Source: Streptomyces sioyaensis (GTDB taxonomy: Bacteria > Actinomycetota > Actinomycetes > Streptomycetales > Streptomycetaceae). From it: DNA of 32,847 bases. Each line of letters opens with the position of its first letter. The first letter of the stretch is position 1. The translations under genes and the position numbers were made by a program. The notes beneath the pieces were generated by a model. The model was not told the origin of the DNA. It did no database searches and was given only the letters and a program-made list of their open reading frames with translations. Positions 22,539 through 30,097 of the stretch are shown here, piece by piece. The stretch lies in NCBI RefSeq assembly GCF_004122735.1, contig NZ_SDIF01000073.1, positions 1 to 32,847 on the forward strand. The letters are read 5' to 3'.

Positions 22539-25500
22539 GTGGCAGCGCTCGACGAACCCCTGAAGAAAATCCTCGGTGGCACCACCGCGAAGGTGCTGGC
22601 CGAGCATCTCGGCCTGCAGACGGTCGGCGATCTGTTGCACCACTATCCGCGGCGTTATGCCGAGCGCGGCGAACTGACCCGCCTCGCGGACCTTCCGCTG
22701 GACGAACACGTCACGGTCGTCGCGCAGGTCGCGGATTCCCGGGTGCTGAAGTTCAACGGCGGCCGGGGACAGCGCCTCGAAGTGACGCTCACCGACGGCA
22801 GCGGCCGGCTCCGGCTGGTCTTCTTCGGCAAGGGCATCCACAAGCCTCACAAGGACCTGCTCCCGGGACGCCGCGCGATGTTCGCCGGCAAGGTGTCGGT
22901 CTTCAACCGCAAACTCCAGCTGGCCCACCCCGAATACGAGCTCCTCGACGGCGACGCCGACAGCGGGGCCGAGGCGGTCGACGCCTTCGCCCGGCAGCTC
23001 CTGCCGATCTACCCCGCCTGCCAGCAGATGGCGTCCTGGAAGATCGCCAAGGCGGTCGACGCGGTGCTGCCCAGCGCGCAGGACGCCGTCGACCCGCTCC
23101 CCGGCGCGCTGCGCGAGGGCCGGGCGCTGGTCCCGCTCCCCGAGGCGCTGCTCAAGATCCACCGCCCCGAGAGCAAGGCCGACATCGCCGCCGCACGGGA
23201 CCGGCTGAAGTGGGACGAGGCCTTCGTCCTGCAGGTCGCGCTCGCCCGGCGCCGGCTCGCCGAGACCCAACTCCCCGCCGTGGCACGGCGGGTGGCCGAG
23301 GGCGGCATCCTCGGCGCCTTCGACGCCAAGCTGCCCTTCACGCTCACGGACGGCCAGCAGAAGGTCAGTCGGGAGATCTTCGACGACCTGGCGGCCGAGC
23401 ACCCCATGCACCGCCTCCTCCAGGGCGAGGTGGGCTCCGGCAAGGCGCAGCCCCTGGACGCCCTGGTGCTGACCCCGCGCGGCTTCCGCCCCATGGGGGA
23501 GATGGCCGTCGGCACGGAGGTGATCGTGCCGAGCGGGGAGCTCGCCGTGGTGGACGGGGTCTTCCCGCAGGGCGAGCGGGAGGTCTGGCGGCTGGTGCTG
23601 TCGGACGGCAGCGCCGTCGAGTGCGACGACGAACATCTGTGGATCGTCGGCTCCCGCGAGACGGGCGAGCGGGTGCTGACCACCCGCGAGCTGCGGGGCG
23701 ACCTGCTCGGCCCCGACGGCCGGCCCAAGTGGTCGATCGCGGCGGCCACCCCGGTCGATCTCGACGAGGGCGGGGAGCGGCCGCTCGATCCGTATCTGGT
23801 GGGGCAGCGGCTGGCCGCGGGCGGCGGCCCGGCGGACCGCCTGCCCACGGCCTATCGCCACGCACCCCTCAAGGACCGGCTGGCCGTGGTGCAGGGGCTG
23901 ATGGACACCGGGGGCGGGCCCGCGGAAGCCACCGCGGTCTACCGCGCGGCCCCCGGCCCGCTCGCCGACGACCTGGCGTGGCTGGTGCGCTCCCTGGGCG
24001 GCTCCGCCCGGCCCGTCCCCGTACGCGACGGTGCCTGCGACGTCTTCGTGGCGCTGCCCGCCGGGTACCCGCCGTTCCGCGCGCGCGGCGGCGGGGACGG
24101 TGCACCCACCGAGGGCGAGCCCGGCGTCCGGCGCGCCATCGAAGCCATCGAGCACCTCGGCCGCAAGCCCGTCCAGTGCATCAGCGTCGCGCATCCCTCC
24201 CACGCCTATGTGACCGACCACTTCACCGTCACCCACAACACCATGGTCGCGCTGCGCGCCATGCTCGGCGTCGTCGACAGCGGCGGCCAGGCCGCGATGC
24301 TGGCGCCGACCGAGGTCCTGGCCCAGCAGCACCACCGCTCGATCACCGAGATGATGGGGGAGCTGGCCGAGGGCGGGATGCTCGGCGGCGCGGAGCAGGG
24401 CACCAAGGTCGTGCTGCTGACCGGCTCCATGGGGGCCGCCGCCCGCCGGCAGGCGCTTCTCGATCTGGTCACCGGCGAGGCCGGCATCGTGGTGGGCACC
24501 CATGCCCTGATCGAGGACAAGGTGCAGTTCCACGATCTGGGCCTGGTCGTCGTCGACGAACAGCACCGCTTCGGCGTCGAGCAGCGCGACGCGCTGCGCG
24601 GTAAGGGCAACTCCCAGCGGGAGAAGCAGACCCCGCATCTCCTGGTGATGACGGCGACCCCCATTCCGCGCACGGTCGCCATGACCGTCTTCGGCGATCT
24701 GGAGACCTCCGTCCTGGACCAGCTCCCCGCCGGACGCTCGCCGATCGCCAGCCATGTGGTGCCCGCCAAGGACAAGCCGCACTTCCTCGCGCGCGCCTGG
24801 GAACGGGTCCGCGAGGAGGTGGCGGCCGGGCATCAGGGCTATGTGGTGTGCCCGCGGATCGGAGACGAGGAGGAGGCGCCCAAGGCGAGGAAGGGCGCGC
24901 CGGGCGCCAAGACCGCGGCGGCCAAGGAGAGTTCACCCGAGGACGCGGCGGAGAAGCGGCCGCCGCTCGCGGTGCTCGACATCGCCGAGCAGCTCCGCGC
25001 GGGGCCGCTGGCCGGTCTGCGGGTGGCGGTCCTGCACGGCCGGATGGCGCCGGACGACAAGGACGACGTGATGCGCTCCTTCGCCGCCGGCGAGCTGGAC
25101 GTCCTCGTCGCGACGACGGTCATCGAGGTCGGCGTGAACGTCCCCAACGCCACCGCCATGGTGATCATGGACGCGGACCGCTTCGGCGTCTCCCAGCTGC
25201 ACCAGCTGCGCGGCCGGGTCGGCCGTGGCACGGCCCCCGGACTGTGTCTGCTGGTCAGCGAGATGCCCGAGGCCAGCCCCGCGCGCGCCCGGCTCGCCGC
25301 CGTCGCGGGCACCCTCGACGGCTTCGAGCTCTCCCGTATCGATCTCGAACAGCGGCGGGAGGGCGATGTCCTGGGCCAGGCGCAGTCCGGTGTCCGCTCC
25401 TCGCTGCGGATGCTCGCGGTCATCGACGACGAGGACGTGATCGCGGCCGCCCGCGAGGAAGCCACCGCCCTGGTCACCGCCGATCCCGAACTGTCCGGAT

Positions 25501-25571
25501 ACCCGGAACTGCGGATCGCCCTCTCGGCCCTGCTGGACGAGGAGCGGGAGCAGTATCTGGACAAGGGATGA
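22539..25571 (+). CDS. recG: ATP-dependent DNA helicase RecG, interrupted by an in-frame intein
   Basis: 1010 residues from GTG 22539 (MAALDEPLKKILGG), the usual family start; in-frame GTGs at 22521 and 22524 are alternatives. Without the 265-residue intein the host protein is about 745 residues, normal for RecG. The N-terminal OB/wedge region (about 1-280) binds branched DNA; SF2 helicase motifs follow: Walker A GEVGSGK|T split by the intein at 303-567, DEQH box (about 673-676), TATPIPRT, TTVIEVGVNVPNATA and QLHQLRGRVGRG. A charged Ala/Lys-rich linker (about 784-806) sits between the helicase lobes. RecG reverses stalled forks and branch-migrates Holliday junctions. ATP binding needs the intact Walker A loop, so activity should depend on protein splicing. 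Confidence 0.96.
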   Translation: MAALDEPLKKILGGTTAKVLAEHLGLQTVGDLLHHYPRRYAERGELTRLADLPLDEHVTVVAQVADSRVLKFNGGRGQRLEVTLTDGSGRLRLVFFGKGIHKPHKDLLPGRRAMFAGKVSVFNRKLQLAHPEYELLDGDADSGAEAVDAFARQLLPIYPACQQMASWKIAKAVDAVLPSAQDAVDPLPGALREGRALVPLPEALLKIHRPESKADIAAARDRLKWDEAFVLQVALARRRLAETQLPAVARRVAEGGILGAFDAKLPFTLTDGQQKVSREIFDDLAAEHPMHRLLQGEVGSGKAQPLDALVLTPRGFRPMGEMAVGTEVIVPSGELAVVDGVFPQGEREVWRLVLSDGSAVECDDEHLWIVGSRETGERVLTTRELRGDLLGPDGRPKWSIAAATPVDLDEGGERPLDPYLVGQRLAAGGGPADRLPTAYRHAPLKDRLAVVQGLMDTGGGPAEATAVYRAAPGPLADDLAWLVRSLGGSARPVPVRDGACDVFVALPAGYPPFRARGGGDGAPTEGEPGVRRAIEAIEHLGRKPVQCISVAHPSHAYVTDHFTVTHNTMVALRAMLGVVDSGGQAAMLAPTEVLAQQHHRSITEMMGELAEGGMLGGAEQGTKVVLLTGSMGAAARRQALLDLVTGEAGIVVGTHALIEDKVQFHDLGLVVVDEQHRFGVEQRDALRGKGNSQREKQTPHLLVMTATPIPRTVAMTVFGDLETSVLDQLPAGRSPIASHVVPAKDKPHFLARAWERVREEVAAGHQGYVVCPRIGDEEEAPKARKGAPGAKTAAAKESSPEDAAEKRPPLAVLDIAEQLRAGPLAGLRVAVLHGRMAPDDKDDVMRSFAAGELDVLVATTVIEVGVNVPNATAMVIMDADRFGVSQLHQLRGRVGRGTAPGLCLLVSEMPEASPARARLAAVAGTLDGFELSRIDLEQRREGDVLGQAQSGVRSSLRMLAVIDDEDVIAAAREEATALVTADPELSGYPELRIALSALLDEEREQYLDKG
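23445..24239 (+). mobile_element. Class 3 intein inserted in the RecG Walker A motif, with a degenerate LAGLIDADG endonuclease
   Basis: 265 residues in frame, between Lys and Thr of GSGK|T. The first residue is Ala, not Cys/Ser. Block A is LDALVLTPRGFRPMGEM. Block B ends CDDEHLW, giving His64 (B:10) and Trp66 (B:12). Block F is VQCISVAHPSHAYVTDHF, with Cys245 where class 1 inteins have Asp. Block G is VTHN (Thr263, His264, Asn265), and the next host residue is Thr. Ala1 together with the Trp/Cys/Thr triplet is the class 3 signature, in which the block F Cys starts splicing. The middle keeps two LAGLIDADG-like motifs, DPYLVGQRLAAGG (114-127) and VVQGLMDTGG (148-157), each with the catalytic Asp replaced (Ala125, Gly156), so the homing endonuclease should be dead. 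GC and codon use match the host, suggesting long residence. Confidence 0.95.
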
Positions 25572-25577
25572 GCAGGT

Positions 25578-25605
25578 CCGCGGGCGGGCCCGGGAGCCCC
25601 CGCGG
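25578..25605 (+). terminator. GC-rich imperfect hairpin after recG
   Basis: CCGCGGG-C-GGGC can pair with GCCC and CCCGCGG across 25578-25605, directly after the recG stop. A separate short palindrome GTGAT-ATCG-ATCAC lies at 25609-25622. The rest of the gap to rsmD holds nothing recognisable. Confidence 0.45.
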
Positions 25606-25736
25606 CACGTGATATCGATCACCGCCCGCCGGCCTCCGGGCCCCCGGCCGGGCGTCCGCGGCCGGCCGACGCCATATCGTGGAGGGACGGAGCCTGCCCG
25701 GCTCCTCCCTGACCCGCGCAACGTAAGGACGGGCCC

Positions 25737-26336
25737 ATGACCCGCGTGATCGCCGGTACGGCCGGCGGCCGCCGCCTGGCCGTACCCCCGGGAAACGGCA
25801 CCCGACCGACCTCCGACCGGGCGCGCGAGGGCATGTTCTCCACCTGGGAGTCGCTCGACGGCCCGCTGGCCGGCGCCCGGGTGCTCGATCTGTACGGCGG
25901 CTCCGGCGCGGTCGGCCTGGAGGCGCTCTCCCGCGGCGCCGCGCACGTCCTGCTGGTCGAGGCCGATGCCCGCGCGGTGCGCACCATCCGCGACAACGTC
26001 CGTACCGTCGGCCTCCCGGGCGTCGAGGTCCGTCCCGGCAAGGCCGAGCAGACCGCCGCCGCACCGCCCCCGGGCGAGCCGTACGACCTCGTCTTCCTGG
26101 ACCCGCCCTACGTGGTGACCGACGCCGCACTCCGGGAGATCCTGCTCACACTCCGTGGTCAGGGGTGGCTTGCGGAGCAGGCACTCGTCACCGTGGAGCG
26201 GAGCACCCGAGGCGGCACCTTCCCCTGGCCGGACGGTTTTGCAGCGATCAAGGCCCGTCGCTACGGCGAGGGGACGCTTTGGTACGGTCGCGCCGCTTCG
26301 ACGTCCGCCGAATCGACGTCAGCAAGCGTGTCATGA
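25737..26336 (+). CDS. rsmD: 16S rRNA (guanine-966-N2)-methyltransferase
   Basis: 199 residues from ATG 25737, with AAGGAC upstream. The SAM-binding motif DLYGGSG (51-57) and the N-methyltransferase motif DPPY (122-125) identify the RsmD family, supported by the N-terminal RVIAGTAGGRRLAVPP and SDRAREGMFSTW. It methylates G966 of 16S rRNA during 30S assembly. Its stop overlaps the ATG of coaD (ATGA), the conserved rsmD-coaD pair. The last 12 or so residues are a Ser/Thr/Ala-rich tail beyond the fold. Confidence 0.95.
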   Translation: MTRVIAGTAGGRRLAVPPGNGTRPTSDRAREGMFSTWESLDGPLAGARVLDLYGGSGAVGLEALSRGAAHVLLVEADARAVRTIRDNVRTVGLPGVEVRPGKAEQTAAAPPPGEPYDLVFLDPPYVVTDAALREILLTLRGQGWLAEQALVTVERSTRGGTFPWPDGFAAIKARRYGEGTLWYGRAASTSAESTSASVS

Positions 26337-26845
26337 CCGGATCGGAGAGCGAGGAACCCGAGTTGCGCCGCGCCGTCTGTCCGGGGTCGTTCGACCCCAT
26401 CACCAACGGGCACCTGGACATCATCGCCCGTGCCTCCAAGCTGTACGACGTCGTCCATGTCGCCGTGATGATCAACCAGTCCAAGCAGGGGCTGTTCACG
26501 GTCGAGGAACGGATGGACCTGATCCGCCGGGCCACCGCCGAGTACGGCAACGTGGAGGTCGAGTCCTTCCACGGCCTGCTGGTCGACTTCTGCAAGCAGC
26601 GCGACATCCCCGCCATCGTCAAGGGGCTGCGCGCCGTCAGCGACTTCGACTACGAGCTGCAGATGGCCCAGATGAACAACGGCCTGTCGGGCGTGGAGAC
26701 CCTCTTCGTCCCCACCAACCCGACCTACAGCTTCCTCTCCTCCAGCCTCGTCAAGGAGGTTGCCGCCTGGGGCGGCGATGTCTCCCACCTGGTCCCGGCG
26801 TTCGTCCTGGAGGCGCTCACCGAGCGCCTGCGGAAGAAGGGCTGA
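26333..26845 (+). CDS. coaD: Phosphopantetheine adenylyltransferase
   Basis: 170 residues from ATG 26333, which overlaps the rsmD stop. A TTG at 26363, with GAGG 8 bases upstream, would start the protein at LRRAVCPG and match the usual 160-residue length, so the true start is open. The nucleotidyltransferase motif GSFDPITNGH is clear, with later KGLRAVSDFDYELQMAQMN and SFLSSSLVKEV. It joins AMP to 4'-phosphopantetheine in coenzyme A synthesis. Only a short hairpin (CTGACG-GCC-CGTCAG, 26880-26894) separates it from the next gene. Confidence 0.95.
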   Translation: MTGSESEEPELRRAVCPGSFDPITNGHLDIIARASKLYDVVHVAVMINQSKQGLFTVEERMDLIRRATAEYGNVEVESFHGLLVDFCKQRDIPAIVKGLRAVSDFDYELQMAQMNNGLSGVETLFVPTNPTYSFLSSSLVKEVAAWGGDVSHLVPAFVLEALTERLRKKG

Positions 26846-26974
26846 GACCGCACCGGGCGCACCGGCCCGCGATGCCTCACTGACGGCCCGTCAGGTGGTG
26901 TCGGGCCAAGGGCGCGTGGCCGTACAGTCGTCTCGTTCCGTCGTTCCAACCCTTCAGAGAGTGGCGAGTCCAAG

Positions 26975-28114
26975 GTGGACGTGCAGAAGAAGCTCGACGA
27001 CATCGTCGCGACCGTCGGCGGTGCCCGGTCCATGCCCATGTCGGCCTCGTGCGTGGTCAACCGCGCCGAGCTGCTCGCCCAGCTGGAGGAGGTGCGCGCC
27101 GCACTGCCCGGCTCGCTCGCGCAGGCGCAGGAGCTGCTCGGCGGGCGGGAGCAGATGGTCGAGCAGGCGCGGGCAGAGGCGGAGCGGATCATCGAGACCG
27201 CGCACGCCCAGCGCGGCTCGCTGATCTCCGACACCGAGGTCGCCCGGCAGTCCCAGGACGAGGCGGACCGGATCCTCGCGGAGGCCCGCCGGGAGGCGGA
27301 GGAGATCCGCGCCGAGGCCGACGACTACGTCGACAGCAAGCTCGCCAACTTCGAGGTCGTGCTGACCAAGACCATCGGATCCGTCGACCGCGGCCGCGAG
27401 AAGCTGCTCGGCCGCGGCCCGGGGCTCGACGAGCAGGGCTACGAGGACACCGAGGCCCCGGAGCGCAGCGCCGACCCGGAGACCCTCAGGCAGCGCGCCG
27501 ACGCGTACGTGGACGCCAAGTTCGGGGCGTTCCAGGCCGTGCTGACCAAGACGCTGGAAGCGGTCGGCCGGGGCCGCGACAAGCTCCAGGGCGCCCAGGC
27601 GATCGACGAGCTGGCGCTGCATCTGGCGTCGCAGGGCGATCCGCAGTCCGGGCACCAGGCCGACGCCGAGTACCTCGCCGGCCTGGCGGGCATCGGCGCC
27701 GACCAGGAGCCGCAGCCGCCCCAGGCGCCCCCGATGCCGCAGGCACCGCCGCAGCCCGCGATGCCCCAGGCGCAGCCCCAGGAACACCAGCAGCCCCTCC
27801 AGCCCCAGCTTCAGCAGCAGGCCTACTACGCCGATCCGGCCGCCTATCCGCAGCAGGACGTCTACGGCTACCAGCAGCCCCCGCAGGACCCGTACGCCTC
27901 GCACCAGGACCCGTACGGCTACGACTGGCAGCAGCAGGCCCAGCAGCAGGGCTACGACCCGAACGCGTACCTCCAGCAGCAGGTGCCCCAGCAGCCCCCG
28001 CACGCCCCGCACGGTCACGCGGCGCAGCCCGGTGCGCTGGACGAGACCAGCCTCTTCGACACCAGCATGATCGATCTGGACCAGCTCCGGCAGTACGAGG
28101 AGGGGCGCCAGTAG
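26975..28114 (+). CDS. Coiled-coil protein with duplicated motif and Gln/Pro/Tyr-rich tail (DivIVA/ATP-synthase-b-like)
   Basis: 379 residues from GTG 26975. The first 30 residues are non-coiled (MDVQKKLDDIVATVGGARSM), followed by a long charged coiled coil (about 30-115, e.g. QARAEAERIIETAHAQRGSL) of the kind often mislabelled as ATP synthase subunit b. Two copies of a motif, ADDYVDSKLANFEVVLTKT (115-133) and ADAYVDAKFGAFQAVLTKT (175-193), lie exactly 60 residues apart. After about 235 the tail is Pro/Gln/Tyr-rich, probably disordered. The gene is conserved between coaD and DUF177 in Streptomyces. A scaffold role at the membrane or in cell division is plausible but not shown. Confidence 0.8.
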   Translation: MDVQKKLDDIVATVGGARSMPMSASCVVNRAELLAQLEEVRAALPGSLAQAQELLGGREQMVEQARAEAERIIETAHAQRGSLISDTEVARQSQDEADRILAEARREAEEIRAEADDYVDSKLANFEVVLTKTIGSVDRGREKLLGRGPGLDEQGYEDTEAPERSADPETLRQRADAYVDAKFGAFQAVLTKTLEAVGRGRDKLQGAQAIDELALHLASQGDPQSGHQADAEYLAGLAGIGADQEPQPPQAPPMPQAPPQPAMPQAQPQEHQQPLQPQLQQQAYYADPAAYPQQDVYGYQQPPQDPYASHQDPYGYDWQQQAQQQGYDPNAYLQQQVPQQPPHAPHGHAAQPGALDETSLFDTSMIDLDQLRQYEEGRQ

Positions 28115-28152
28115 GCCTGCAGTCCGGCGGCCCGTGCTGCGGCCGGAAGCGG

Positions 28153-28182
28153 ATTGGGCCTATCGGGGCCCGTCCAGTATCC
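28153..28182 (+). promoter_or_regulatory. Promoter for the DUF177-rpmF-rnc group
   Basis: TTGGGC (28153-28158), an 18-base spacer and TATCCT (28177-28182) are a fair housekeeping match. Transcription would begin near 28189, about 58 bases before the likely start codon. Confidence 0.5.
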
Positions 28183-28246
28183 TGGCTCTTCGGTCGCGCG
28201 TATGCCCGCGGTCTCTGCTGCCCGGAATTCCACCACTGGGATTCGG

Positions 28247-28909
28247 GTGGCACGCAATCCCCGTAGAAAGCAGGAAGCCATCAACGCCCGCCTCGACCAC
28301 CGTTCCCCGCTCGTGTTCGACACACGCGAGCTGGGCCGGCGTCCCGGTGCGCTGAAGAGGGCCTCCCGCTCCGTCGAGGCCCCCCGGGACCTCGGCAACG
28401 AGGTCATCGGAGTGCCCGAGGGCGCCCCGATCGAGCTCGACCTCCGCCTGGAGTCGGTCATGGACGGGGTGCTTGTCACAGGCACCGGCCGTGCATCCGT
28501 CAAGGGGGAGTGCGTAAGGTGTCTGGAGCCGCTGGAGCGAGAGCTCGACGCGGACTTCCAGGAGATGTTCGCCTACCCCGACGCCGACGCCAGGGTCCAT
28601 GAGGACGCCGGCGACGACGCCGAGGACGAGGAGGACACCCTCTTCCTCGAGGACGACCTGTTCGACCTCGAACCCGTGCTGCGTGATGCGGTGGTGCTTG
28701 CACTGCCGATGCAGCCGGTGTGCCAGGACGACTGCCCGGGCCTGTGCTCCGACTGTGGAGCGCGGCTCGCGGACGACCCGGACCACCACCACGACGCCGT
28801 CGACATCCGTTGGGCGGCACTGCAGGGACTCGCCGGGACCGTCAAGGACGGCGAGAAGGACAACATGGGCGGCGCCGAAGCGGGCGTCGACGAGAAGCAG
28901 GAGAAGTAG
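28247..28909 (+). CDS. DUF177 (YceD-like) protein, ribosome-associated context
   Basis: About 220 residues if started at GTG 28247. The start is uncertain: family members usually begin near the position of INARLDHRSPLVFDT, but no ATG, GTG or TTG lies directly before it here. The family core is clear, with GECVRCLEPLE and a second Cys cluster CQDDCPGLCSDCG that suggests zinc binding, separated by a strongly acidic loop (DAGDDAEDEEDTLFLEDD). YceD/DUF177 genes are nearly always beside rpmF and are linked to 23S rRNA accumulation. rpmF begins 2 bases after its stop. Confidence 0.85.
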   Translation: MARNPRRKQEAINARLDHRSPLVFDTRELGRRPGALKRASRSVEAPRDLGNEVIGVPEGAPIELDLRLESVMDGVLVTGTGRASVKGECVRCLEPLERELDADFQEMFAYPDADARVHEDAGDDAEDEEDTLFLEDDLFDLEPVLRDAVVLALPMQPVCQDDCPGLCSDCGARLADDPDHHHDAVDIRWAALQGLAGTVKDGEKDNMGGAEAGVDEKQEK

Positions 28910-28911
28910 CC

Positions 28912-29085
28912 GTGGCTGTTCCGAAGCGGAAGATGTCGCGCAGCAACACGCGCCACCGCCGGTCGCAGTGGAAGGCTGCGGTCCCCACCCTGGTGGCGTG
29001 CGAGCGCTGCCATGAGCCGAAGCAGCAGCACATCGCGTGCCCGAGCTGCGGCACCTACAACAAGCGCCAGGTCCTCGAGGTCTGA
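28912..29085 (+). CDS. rpmF: 50S ribosomal protein L32, zinc-binding form
   Basis: 57 residues from GTG 28912 (MAVPKRKMSRSNTRHRRSQW). Two CxxC pairs (Cys30/Cys33 and Cys43/Cys46) form the zinc ribbon. It is packed between DUF177 (2-base gap) and rnc (7-base gap), the conserved operon. Confidence 0.97.
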   Translation: MAVPKRKMSRSNTRHRRSQWKAAVPTLVACERCHEPKQQHIACPSCGTYNKRQVLEV

Positions 29086-29092
29086 GCGGCTG

Positions 29093-30004
29093 GTGACAGG
29101 CTCCGTGTCTAGCCCCAAGAAGGCGGAAGACGCCACTTCGACTCCCCGCACACGCGGGGAGGAACCGACTCCGGCGGACACGGCCTCGTCCCACACGATT
29201 CTGGAAGGGCGGCTCGGGTACAAGCTCGAGACCGCCCTTCTGGTGCGTGCGCTGACGCACCGTTCGTTCGCATACGAGAACGGCGGTCTGCCCACCAACG
29301 AGCGACTGGAATTCCTCGGGGATTCGGTGCTCGGCCTGGTGGTCACGGACACGCTGTACCGCATCCACCCCGACCTCCCGGAAGGCCAGCTGGCCAAGCT
29401 CCGGGCCGCGGTGGTCAACTCGCGTGCGCTTGCCGAGGTGGGCCGCGGCCTCGACCTCGGCGCCTTCATCCGCCTCGGACGGGGCGAAGAGGGCACGGGC
29501 GGCCGGGACAAGGCCTCCATCCTTGCCGACACCCTGGAAGCGGTGATCGGCGCGGTCTATCTCGACCAGGGTCTCGACGCGGCGGGTGAGCTGGTGCACC
29601 GGCTCTTCGACCCGCTGATCGAGAAGTCCTCCAGCCTGGGCGCGGGCCTGGACTGGAAGACCAGCCTCCAGGAACTCACCGCGACCGAAGGTCTCGGCGT
29701 CCCGGAATACCTGGTCACCGAGACCGGTCCGGACCACGAGAAGACCTTTACTGCTGCCGCCCGCGTCGGTGGTGTCTCGTACGGCACCGGCACCGGCCGC
29801 AGCAAGAAGGAAGCCGAGCAGCAGGCGGCGGAGTCCGCGTGGCGTGCGATTCGCGCCGCGGCGGACGAGGCGGCCAAGGCGGCGGCGTCCGGCGACGAGG
29901 CGTCGCCGGCCCCCGGTGCGAGCACGGGCTCCACCGGAACGGCTGCCGCCGCGCAGTCCGACTCGGCTCCGGCCGCCGGCGACAGCCCGTCGTCGGCACA
30001 CTGA
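29093..30004 (+). CDS. rnc: Ribonuclease III (AbsB)
   Basis: 303 residues from GTG 29093; a GTG at 29105 is an equally possible start. The RNase III signature NERLEFLGDS (69-78) and second acidic motif DTLEAVIGAVYLD (Glu149 among the Mg ligands) are intact, followed by a double-stranded-RNA-binding domain (188-256). A 30-residue N-terminal and a 45-residue Ala/Ser/Gly-rich C-terminal extension flank the core; both look disordered. In S. coelicolor this enzyme is AbsB, a global regulator of antibiotic synthesis that also processes rRNA. Confidence 0.97.
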   Translation: MTGSVSSPKKAEDATSTPRTRGEEPTPADTASSHTILEGRLGYKLETALLVRALTHRSFAYENGGLPTNERLEFLGDSVLGLVVTDTLYRIHPDLPEGQLAKLRAAVVNSRALAEVGRGLDLGAFIRLGRGEEGTGGRDKASILADTLEAVIGAVYLDQGLDAAGELVHRLFDPLIEKSSSLGAGLDWKTSLQELTATEGLGVPEYLVTETGPDHEKTFTAAARVGGVSYGTGTGRSKKEAEQQAAESAWRAIRAAADEAAKAAASGDEASPAPGASTGSTGTAAAAQSDSAPAAGDSPSSAH

Positions 30005-30011
30005 AACCCCG

Positions 30012-30061
30012 CTTCTGACCCCTTCCGGGCGGCCCCGCGCCGCTCCGGGCGGGGTCAGAAG
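30012..30061 (+). terminator. Terminator after rnc
   Basis: CTTCTGACCCC (30012-30022) and GGGGTCAGAAG (30051-30061) are a perfect 11-bp outer stem around a GC-rich inner region, followed by TCTTTG. It lies directly ahead of the mutM ribosome site, so some read-through to mutM is likely. Confidence 0.75.
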
Positions 30062-30097
30062 TCTTTGTCGCCGCCATTTGTTCCCAAGGAGCCCTCC

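Noticed and set aside
23445..24239. The recG insertion as a lineage-specific domain or a transposon insertion
   Set aside because: No inverted ends, target duplication or transposase; the ends match intein splice blocks and both flanks join to an exact Walker A.
20748..24833. 4-kb minus-strand open frame across the DAK2 gene and recG
   Set aside because: It is antisense to two well-identified genes and shows no domain or ribosome site.
26975..28114. Annotation as ATP synthase subunit b
   Set aside because: No N-terminal membrane helix and no F0 neighbours; the similarity is only coiled-coil composition.
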